Source: CAYRSA01 sp964494845
GTDB lineage: Bacteria > Patescibacteriota > Saccharimonadia > Saccharimonadales > JAGQNJ01
Direction of reading: 5' to 3'
NCBI GenBank assembly: GCA_964494845.1
Contig: CAZBSC010000003.1
Coordinates: forward strand, 1 to 44,157
DNA: 44,157 nt
Part shown: positions 39,581 to 44,157 of the stretch, piece by piece
How the letters are laid out: every line of letters starts with the position of its first letter
Position numbering within the stretch: position 1 is the stretch's first letter
Notes under the pieces: model-generated
What the model saw: only the letters and a program-made list of their open reading frames with translations
What the model was told of the DNA's origin: nothing
Database searches by the model: none
Made by a program: the position numbers and the translations under genes

Positions 39581-39958
39581 ATGATTATATGGTTGTGTCT
39601 GCGTTGGTGGTACAGCGCAGGCTGGCGGTGGGCATGGCAACGGGCGGTGGTGCAGCGGCTAGACTGGTGCATGGACACTTTTTCTATTTCCGAGTTAGTC
39701 CGCACTTGGTTTTCGCCATTCAAGCAGACTTTTGTGGACCGTGCGAACGGATCTATCGGTACGCATATACGAGCCTTTATAGACAAGTTTATATCTAGAG
39801 TTATCGGATTTATTGTACGCAGTCTTCTTATATTCACTGGACTGCTTTGTTCTATAGTTGTTTTTGTGAGCGGTTTGTTATTTATGGTCTTTTGGCCATT
39901 GATACCGATTTTGCCCGGTCTTGGAATTGTGTTGTTTGTAGCTGGGGTTAGTCTATGA
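39581..39958 (+). CDS. Small membrane protein coupled to the Clp-type ATPase
   Basis: The 125-aa protein (start 39581 from the -10 spacing; the frame opens at 39533) has a Trp-rich N-terminal segment (IIWLCLRWWYSAGW), an amphipathic middle (SELVRTWFSPFKQTF) and a long hydrophobic C-terminal half with two helices (about 68-92 and 97-120). It overlaps the ATPase gene by 4 nt (ATGA), indicating translational coupling and a likely physical partnership. No family known to me. Confidence 0.68.
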   Translation: MIIWLCLRWWYSAGWRWAWQRAVVQRLDWCMDTFSISELVRTWFSPFKQTFVDRANGSIGTHIRAFIDKFISRVIGFIVRSLLIFTGLLCSIVVFVSGLLFMVFWPLIPILPGLGIVLFVAGVSL

Positions 39959-42375
39959 ACAGTCTGTCTTATAACTACAACAGTCAGCGAGCAAAAAAGG
40001 CCAGGTTCTCGTTATTGTTTGACAATGTCATTATCCGCAAAGGCCTTTGGGCAGTCGCTGCCGGGGCTGTAGCAGGTTGGGGTTGGTCAATATTTATTAT
40101 TCATGACGCAACAGGCAACCTGCTATTAATCATTCCTGGGGTTGTTGGGACACTACTGTTTTGGTATATGGGAGAGCTTACAAAGTTAGAACCTAGCGAT
40201 TTGATAAAGTCTACCAGTGATATTTCATCCGTCTTGGACAGAAGAGTACTAGGCAAGTTACCTCCAGAAGTATCGCCCCTCGCTATTGCAGAAGTTATGT
40301 CCAAATTACCTGGTGGGTTTTTCTATGGCTCGCGTTATGGCGCAGGCAAGGGGATGCTAAAGCAATCCAGCCCTGATCCAATAACATCTAGTCTGGTCTG
40401 GCAGACAGCTCTACAACTCAGCATTCAGTCTAACCAGCCTATCATTAGTCAGGCGGCTGTTGTTGCCGGATTAATTTTGGCTATTCCTGCACACGATATG
40501 ATGTTGGCCGAACTGCGCGTAGATGGCCAGGATATTGCTGAAGGTGTTCAGTGGTACGCACACATAGACAAGGTTATTGAGTACCATAAACAAAAAAGAA
40601 ATTTTGGAGGAATTGGTCGCGATCTTAGTTTTGGCTGGGCTCCGCTGCTGAACAGGGTCGGCTATAACTTGTCAGAGAGTATTCAAAATGGGGGTTTGTT
40701 GCAGCGTGTTACCGATGGTCATATCGATGACATCAATCAAATGATGCATTTGATGAGTCAGCCCGGAAGGCGCAATGCTGTACTAGTCGGTGACGTAGGG
40801 GTAGGCAAGACTACTCTGGCCTACGCTTTTGCGCAGAAACTGATCGAGGAAAAAAACACTATTCCAAAAACCTTACAGTATCACCAAGTTGTTACGCTTG
40901 ACGCTGCCAACCTAATTGCAAACGCCAAGGGTAGGGGACAGCTAGAAGAGCTGTTAATCAGAGTTTTCAATGAGGTTATGGCTGCAAAAAACGTAATTAT
41001 TTTTCTGGACGAGGCACAATTATTTTTGAAAGACGGGACTGGAACAGTAGATTTGTCTAGCTTGTTATTGCCAGTTATTGAGGGTGGTGGACTGCGTATA
41101 ATCCTGTCACTAACAGAGCAAGAATGGCTGCGACTGTCACAAACCAACCCAGGTCTCGCACAACTGATGAATCGTATCGCCGTAAAGCCATTGCCAGAAC
41201 ACGATGTTTTCCAGGTTATGGAAGATCAGGTTTTGCTGCTAGAGTCCCGCAACCGTGTTGTATATATGCACCAGGCTCTAAAGGAAGCCTATCGGTTGAG
41301 TGATAGATATATACACGAGCAGGTTTTCCCTGGTAAGGCTATAAAGTTGCTAGAGGCAGCGTCTGGTTTCCCAGAGCAAGATATATTTATCACAGCCCAG
41401 TCGGTACAACAAGCAGTTGAAAAATCGTTTGATGTAAAGGTCCAGACGGCAAACACAGTCGAGGAAAAACACACTCTACTAAATCTAGAAGACAAAATTC
41501 ACGAACGAATGATTAACCAGACCAGGGCAGTAAAACTAGTCAGTGATTCTTTGCGTCGTGCCAGGGCAGGGGTTCGAAACGAAAATAAGCCTATCGGCAC
41601 ATTCTTATTCTTGGGTCCGACGGGTGTTGGTAAGACAGAGCTGTCAAAGGCTCTTGCGTCAGTATATTTCGGTGGCGAGAGCCGAATGGTTCGGGTTGAT
41701 TTAAACGAATATTCACGCCCATCCGATACTAGTAGGTTGCTAGCTGTTGGTGCGACCGATCCTTACAGTTTGTGCGCGCAAATAGCTAAACAGCCTTTTA
41801 GCGTGGTATTGCTTGACGAGATCGAAAAGGCTCACCCTAATGTCCTTAATTTGCTCCTGCAGATGCTAGACGAAGGCGTTCTGCGCGACACGGCTAATAA
41901 ACCTATTAGTTTCAAGGATTCAATTATTATCGCTACTAGTAATGCCGGAGCGGATAAAATACGGGCTCATATCGAAAAGGGTGAACAGCTAGAAGATTTC
42001 GAAGATAACTTTATACAAGAATTAATATCATCTAATATTTTCAGACCAGAATTTTTGAATCGTTTTGACGAGACTGTATTATTCAGACCATTAACGCAGC
42101 CCGAATTATTGCAAGTTGTAGATTTGCTACTAGTAACGATAAACAAAACGTTAGCTGGCCGCAAAGTGAGTGTGTCCTTAACTGATGATGCCAAACAACT
42201 ATTGGTCGAGACAGGTTATGACCCTCGTCTGGGAGCTAGGCCATTACGTCGGGTTGTACAGCGTGCAGTAGAAAACATTGTAGCTCAGAGGCTATTGTCT
42301 GGGGCTGCCCAGCCAGGTCAAACAATCCAGCTTGGTATACAAGAGCTAAAAGACGCACTGTCTCTACGCAAGTAG
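39955..42375 (+). CDS. Membrane-tethered ClpC-like two-domain AAA+ ATPase
   Basis: The 806-aa protein has two N-terminal transmembrane helices (about 31-51 and 57-73), a helical N-domain reminiscent of Clp-N (about 95-215), AAA1 with Walker A GDVGVGKTT (279-287) and Walker B IIFLDEAQLF, and AAA2 with Walker A GPTGVGKTE (about 554-562), Walker B VVLLDEIEKAHP, and the ClpB D2-small domain (YDPRLGARPLRRVVQR). No long ClpB-type middle coiled coil is seen, as in ClpC/ClpA. It should unfold proteins at the membrane; a ClpP gene is not in the window. Confidence 0.85.
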   Translation: MNSLSYNYNSQRAKKARFSLLFDNVIIRKGLWAVAAGAVAGWGWSIFIIHDATGNLLLIIPGVVGTLLFWYMGELTKLEPSDLIKSTSDISSVLDRRVLGKLPPEVSPLAIAEVMSKLPGGFFYGSRYGAGKGMLKQSSPDPITSSLVWQTALQLSIQSNQPIISQAAVVAGLILAIPAHDMMLAELRVDGQDIAEGVQWYAHIDKVIEYHKQKRNFGGIGRDLSFGWAPLLNRVGYNLSESIQNGGLLQRVTDGHIDDINQMMHLMSQPGRRNAVLVGDVGVGKTTLAYAFAQKLIEEKNTIPKTLQYHQVVTLDAANLIANAKGRGQLEELLIRVFNEVMAAKNVIIFLDEAQLFLKDGTGTVDLSSLLLPVIEGGGLRIILSLTEQEWLRLSQTNPGLAQLMNRIAVKPLPEHDVFQVMEDQVLLLESRNRVVYMHQALKEAYRLSDRYIHEQVFPGKAIKLLEAASGFPEQDIFITAQSVQQAVEKSFDVKVQTANTVEEKHTLLNLEDKIHERMINQTRAVKLVSDSLRRARAGVRNENKPIGTFLFLGPTGVGKTELSKALASVYFGGESRMVRVDLNEYSRPSDTSRLLAVGATDPYSLCAQIAKQPFSVVLLDEIEKAHPNVLNLLLQMLDEGVLRDTANKPISFKDSIIIATSNAGADKIRAHIEKGEQLEDFEDNFIQELISSNIFRPEFLNRFDETVLFRPLTQPELLQVVDLLLVTINKTLAGRKVSVSLTDDAKQLLVETGYDPRLGARPLRRVVQRAVENIVAQRLLSGAAQPGQTIQLGIQELKDALSLRK

Positions 42376-42418
42376 GCAAGCGGCATACAAAAGTCTGTAT
42401 TTGTTCAATCGCCTCTGT

Positions 42419-42424
42419 TATAAT
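42419..42424 (+). promoter_or_regulatory. -10 box of tRNA-Gly
   Basis: TATAAT, 12 nt before the mature tRNA; TTGTTC about 17 nt upstream may be the -35. Confidence 0.6.
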
Positions 42425-42436
42425 CAATGAGTTCAC

Positions 42437-42511
42437 GCGGGATTCGTATATCGGCTAATATATCAGTTTTCCAAACTGAGGAGACCAGTTCGACTCTGGT
42501 ATCCCGCACCA
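42437..42511 (+). tRNA. tRNA-Gly (anticodon TCC)
   Basis: A complete tRNA with encoded CCA: acceptor GCGGGAT/ATCCCGC, D-stem GTAT/ATAT, anticodon stem TCAGT/ACTGA around TTTCCAA (TCC), T-stem ACCAG/CTGGT around TTCGACT. Unlike the Lys, Pro and Arg loci, no broken second copy is found on either side. Confidence 0.95.
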
Positions 42512-42529
42512 CGTCAGAATTAATACCAA

Positions 42530-42573
42530 CCCTGCTGAAATTTTGTCAATCAAGTGGCCAAAATTTTGCAGGG
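42530..42573 (+). terminator. Hairpin after tRNA-Gly
   Basis: CCCTGC and AAATTTTG on the left pair with CAAAATTT and GCAGGG on the right (14 bp with a small internal loop), then TCTTGTATTATT. Probable terminator. Confidence 0.65.
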
Positions 42574-42596
42574 TCTTGTATTATTCTTCCTTCTTC

Positions 42597-42620
42597 ATTT
42601 TGTAAAAGATCTTACAAAAT
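42597..42620. terminator. Perfect 9-bp inverted repeat
   Basis: ATTTTGTAA and TTACAAAAT around AAGATC, placed 22 nt beyond the stop of the converging 170-aa gene; may end that transcript. Confidence 0.45.
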
Positions 42621-42642
42621 AAGCAAATACAAATGCCATACA

Positions 42643-43155
42643 TTAATTTTCAGGGGGGCACCAACCATCAATCATATTTGGGGTGCCTTCTACTGGCTGA
42701 CTACATGGATCACTGTCCAGGAGACCTAATTGTTCTCCAAGTACCCCCAGCGAGTCAGCCAAACGTTCACCAGTAGGACCTAGGCGGTTTAAACTGCCAA
42801 TATCAATCTCTTCGAGGGATCCCTGAACAGCATCAGCTGTTACCTGTAGGTCTGCAACTTGTGCAGATAAATCTTCTTTTTGTGCAGTAAGCTTACTATC
42901 GGCTTTATTGATAAGAAACATGCCTACACCTGCTGTGGTAAGGCCAAGCGAAACACTACTAATGGCGATAATATTGAGTATTCGGCCCCATGGCATCTGA
43001 CGTTTGTGCTTCTTGAGCAAGAGTTCGAATTTAGCGAGTAGTTCATCATTGGGCGTCATTGTACGCTCACTCAAAACCGCACCAGTAGTATCCGGCGTAT
43101 CGTCTTCCCCATTATTGATTAATCTTGCCTCACCCTGTTCTTCGGCAATTGTCAT
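42643..43155 (-). CDS. Single-pass membrane protein with coiled coil, unknown
   Basis: The 170-aa protein has a charged cytoplasmic part (about 1-56), one transmembrane helix (about 59-83, ILNIIAISSVSLGLTTAGVG), a coiled-coil stretch (about 88-130, LTAQKEDLSAQVADLQ) and a short exported tail with two Cys (SDPCSQPV, DGWCPPE) that could form a disulfide. I recognise no family. TATGCT ends 6 nt before the ATG at 43155. Confidence 0.65.
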   Translation of the reverse strand: MTIAEEQGEARLINNGEDDTPDTTGAVLSERTMTPNDELLAKFELLLKKHKRQMPWGRILNIIAISSVSLGLTTAGVGMFLINKADSKLTAQKEDLSAQVADLQVTADAVQGSLEEIDIGSLNRLGPTGERLADSLGVLGEQLGLLDSDPCSQPVEGTPNMIDGWCPPEN

Positions 43156-43161
43156 GACCTA

Positions 43162-43167
43162 AGCATA
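43162..43167 (-). promoter_or_regulatory. -10 box (leaderless start) of the 170-aa protein
   Basis: TATGCT on the minus strand, 6 nt before ATG 43155. Confidence 0.45.
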
Positions 43168-43214
43168 CATAATCAAGCAATCATTGACCATGCATTCTTC
43201 TAATTTTGTTCGAC

Positions 43215-43225
43215 TATGATAAAAT
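43215..43225 (+). promoter_or_regulatory. -10 region of the tRNA-Arg locus
   Basis: TATGATAAAAT (overlapping TATGAT and TAAAAT), about 14 nt before the first, broken tRNA-Arg sequence, so the broken copy is first in the transcript. Confidence 0.5.
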
Positions 43226-43238
43226 ACCTCTGTTGTAC

Positions 43239-43484
43239 GCCCTGGTAGCTCAGACAGGACAAGAGCAGGAGACTTCTAAGCTGTGGGGTCGCAGGTGAGG
43301 ACAGCCTGTGGCTGTACGCAAGGAAATCTTCTTGATGCAACTTGTTGCATGCAACGAAGTTTAGGGTGAGGCGATCCTGTGAATCGTTGCAAGGATTACT
43401 AACTGATTTACAACTTGTTGGAAGTAAGTTAGAATCGGGACCGCAGAATGTGGTCGCGGAACGTGACCGAACCGAGGATTCGAA
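43239..43484 (+). pseudogene. Outer 5' half of a broken tRNA-Arg with T-loop insert
   Basis: A copy of tRNA-Arg runs from GCCCTGG through GCTCAG, a D-loop changed to ACAGGACAAG, the anticodon region with the same CTTCTAA loop but an unpaired stem, and GCAGGT. A long insert follows (module 1 plus an extra arm with CTAACT/AGTTAG pairing), and then GAGGATTCGAACC, a scrambled T-arm. The acceptor 3' strand and CCA are missing. The real tRNA begins 25 nt later. Both Pro and Arg broken copies share the CAGGACA D-loop and the trailing TCGAACCTTTACAATT. Confidence 0.78.
43297..43455 (+). ncRNA. T-loop insert module 1, Arg copy (extended)
   Basis: H1 ACAGCC-TGT-GGCTGT (43301-43315), linker CGCAAGGAAAT, H2 CTTC/GAAG (43328-43331 with 43356-43359) around TGCAA-CTTG-TTGCA, an extra 70-nt region, and H3 GACCGC-AGAAT-GTGGTC (43439-43455). 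The H3 loop AGAAT equals that in the Lys copy. Confidence 0.62.
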
Positions 43485-43509
43485 CCTTTACAATTTACAA
43501 ATAACATAC

Positions 43510-43586
43510 GCCCTGGTAGCTCAGCTGGATAGAGCAGGAGACTTCTAAGCTCAAGGTCGCAGGTTCGAATCCTGCCCGGGGCACCA
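43510..43586 (+). tRNA. tRNA-Arg (anticodon TCT) with weak anticodon stem
   Basis: A complete tRNA with encoded CCA: acceptor GCCCTGG/CCGGGGC (one wobble), D-stem GCTC/GAGC, T-stem GCAGG/CCTGC around TTCGAAT. The anticodon loop CTTCTAA gives TCT. The anticodon stem GGAGA/GCTCA has only three Watson-Crick pairs with mismatches at 27-43 (G-A) and 31-39 (A-G), unlike the other tRNAs here. The GCTC at 39-42 could also pair with the D-stem GAGC. Confidence 0.88.
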
Positions 43587-43589
43587 TAT

Positions 43590-43617
43590 AAAAAACCTAC
43601 TTTGAAGTAGGTTTTTT
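43590..43617 (+). terminator. Terminator of tRNA-Arg
   Basis: AAAAAACCTAC and GTAGGTTTTTT around a 6-nt loop; a textbook intrinsic terminator 4 nt after CCA. Confidence 0.9.
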
Positions 43618-43629
43618 ATATGGTTTTCT

Positions 43630-43756
43630 GGTAGATCCGGTTCTGTGATAGGGATTTTCTTTAGAAAATGCCGTAGTCGCATGTTCGTTCAGCAAGGCCA
43701 CGCGCAGGTGCTTGCACCGAGCATGGCTGATGCTGGGCGCCAAGGTCTGCCCGGGC
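43630..43756 (+). pseudogene. Outer 3' half of a broken tRNA-Arg with module 2 insert
   Basis: Same order as downstream of tRNA-Pro: a CCGGTTCT start, hairpin ATTTTC-TTTA-GAAAAT, tRNA-like GTAGTCGCATGTTCG, module 2 (43690-43735), then TCTGCCCGGGC, a slightly decayed form of the tRNA-Arg T-stem and acceptor 3' strand (CCTGC, CCGGGGC), without CCA. An AT-rich T-run follows. Confidence 0.68.
43690..43735 (+). ncRNA. Module 2 structured RNA, Arg copy
   Basis: CAGC/GCTG and GCCA/TGGC enclose GGTG-CTTG-CACC. It is gap-free against the Pro copy; two of the six differences are a compensatory pair in the apical stem. Confidence 0.65.
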
Positions 43757-43799
43757 AATTAATATATTTTTTTGAGTTGTAACAGAGGTTAATCTAAGT

Positions 43800-43805
43800 T
43801 ATAAT
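43800..43805 (+). promoter_or_regulatory. -10 box of the tRNA-His locus
   Basis: TATAAT; leader of about 150 nt before tRNA-His. Confidence 0.55.
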
Positions 43806-43832
43806 CACCCCTGTATTTTCGTTTGTCTTATT

Positions 43833-43885
43833 TAGTTTTTCAAACCAAGAAGCCGATTTATTCGATTCTTCTGTTTGGAAAACTA
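43833..43885 (+). ncRNA. tRNA-His leader hairpin L1
   Basis: TAGTTTTTCAAAC pairs with GTTTGGAAAACTA (13 bp with one wobble); inside it AAGAA pairs with TTCTT. The CAAACCAAGAAGC segment matches the tRNA-Pro leader hairpin. Confidence 0.6.
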
Positions 43886-43912
43886 TGAGGAAGAAACGAC
43901 CAGAGGATGGAA

Positions 43913-43934
43913 GTAAAATAATACCTTATTTTAC
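43913..43934 (+). ncRNA. tRNA-His leader hairpin L2
   Basis: GTAAAATAA-TACC-TTATTTTAC, a perfect 9-bp hairpin 26 nt before the tRNA. Confidence 0.6.
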
Positions 43935-43960
43935 GGAATCTTCGCAGTCGATTCTGACGA

Positions 43961-44038
43961 GGTGGCTGTAGCTCAGTTGGTTAGAGCGTCGGTTTGTGGT
44001 ACCGAAGGTCGTGGGTTCAATTCCCATCAGCCACCCCA
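43961..44038 (+). tRNA. tRNA-His (anticodon GTG)
   Basis: A complete tRNA with the extra G(-1) opposite C73 and encoded CCA: acceptor GTGGCTG/CAGCCAC, D-stem GCTC/GAGC, anticodon stem TCGGT/ACCGA around TTGTGGT (GTG), T-stem GTGGG/CCCAT around TTCAATT. No outer 5' tRNA half precedes it, though its leader is related to that of tRNA-Pro; the downstream side is cut by the window end. Confidence 0.96.
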
Positions 44039-44074
44039 TAGCGAGGACAACAAAGAGAAAGTTATCACAAAATA

Positions 44075-44157
44075 ATGTTAGACATCCTCCTTACAATAGC
44101 CAGAACAAAATTACTAATGCTCAAAGGCTACTCGTCGTACCATGCCCACATGCTTAC
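44075..44157 (+). CDS. Start of an unknown ORF, cut by the window end
   Basis: An open frame begins at ATG 44075 (MLDILLTIARTKLLMLKG) and runs off the window after 27 codons. TATCAC ends 6 nt before the ATG, in line with the leaderless spacing elsewhere. Too short to assign. Confidence 0.4.
   Translation, partial: MLDILLTIARTKLLMLKGYSSYHAHML

Noticed and set aside
42597..42620. Operator or protein-binding palindrome after tRNA-Gly
   Set aside because: Its place between converging genes fits a transcript-end hairpin better than an operator.
43342..43548. 68-aa frame across the broken and real tRNA-Arg
   Set aside because: It runs through a tRNA gene and structured RNA; no promoter box or SD at its start.
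1..44157. Alternative genetic code (TGA read as Gly)
   Set aside because: Many conserved genes end at TGA exactly at the family length, for example comEC and tsaE, so TGA is a stop.

Overview
The window looks like chromosome from a Patescibacteria/CPR bacterium, most probably Saccharibacteria (TM7). Grounds: a small-genome style gene set (RuvABC, RecA, RecX, RNase Y, TsaB/TsaE, a short ComEC, a full type IV pilus block), many one- or two-helix membrane proteins, very short intergenic spaces, pilin-like N-termini on unrelated secreted proteins, and TGA used as a normal stop (which argues against the code-25 Gracilibacteria/Absconditabacteria). The assignment is an inference from gene content; no 16S rRNA is present. 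A 100-base run of N at 7994-8093 is a scaffold gap inside yebC.

Layout. 1-5.9 kb: an ATP-grasp ligase, then a RimK-type ligase with its retropepsin-like partner and a membrane DUF192 protein, a fatty acid desaturase and small unknowns. 5.94-6.44 kb: tRNA-Lys with abnormal flanks. 6.5-14.2 kb: comEC, yebC (gapped), a large lamin-tail surface protein, and a ruvC-ruvA-ruvB run with two metabolic-type genes set between the ruv genes. 14.2-24.4 kb (minus strand): a nearly complete type IV pilus cluster (prepilin, pilB, pilC, major pilin, three minor pilins including a large adhesin-like one, pilM, pilN, pilO and a small PilP-position protein); prepilin peptidase and PilT are not in the window. 24.5-27.2 kb: recA, Nudix, RBBP9-like hydrolase, S51-like peptidase. 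27.2-34.5 kb: a secreted pseudopilin-like protein, recX, a PRC-barrel protein, tsaE-tsaB, a 168-bp palindrome, rny, a cupin, a secreted SGNH-type esterase and a histidine phosphatase. 34.45-35.13 kb: tRNA-Pro locus. 35.1-42.4 kb: an HSL-type hydrolase, small membrane proteins including a SemiSWEET, a phytol/dolichol-kinase-like protein, a P1B ATPase and a membrane-tethered two-AAA Clp-type ATPase. 42.4-44.16 kb: tRNA-Gly, a coiled-coil membrane protein, tRNA-Arg, tRNA-His and a partial ORF.

The most unusual structure is at the tRNA-Lys, tRNA-Pro and tRNA-Arg loci. Each intact tRNA gene lies between two halves of a second, broken tRNA of the same identity: a copy of the 5' acceptor strand upstream and a copy of the 3' acceptor strand downstream (with CCA in Lys and Pro). 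The broken copies are interrupted at the T-loop by structured inserts. One insert (module 1, three hairpins, about 86 nt) occurs at all three loci with compensatory base changes; another (module 2, 46 nt core, 40/46 identical) occurs downstream of Pro and Arg, also with compensatory changes. tRNA-Pro and tRNA-His also share a related hairpin leader. tRNA-Gly has none of this and serves as an internal control. I cannot match these elements to a known RNA family.

A second window-wide pattern is leaderless expression: at sixteen starts a TATAAT-like hexamer ends exactly 6-7 nt before the initiation codon, so transcription should begin at or next to the start codon. This rule revised several starts here (5593, 35144, 36658, 36949, 39581). 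Genes inside operons, and pilA, yebC, rny and the aldo/keto reductase-like gene, instead show Shine-Dalgarno sequences or start-stop overlaps.
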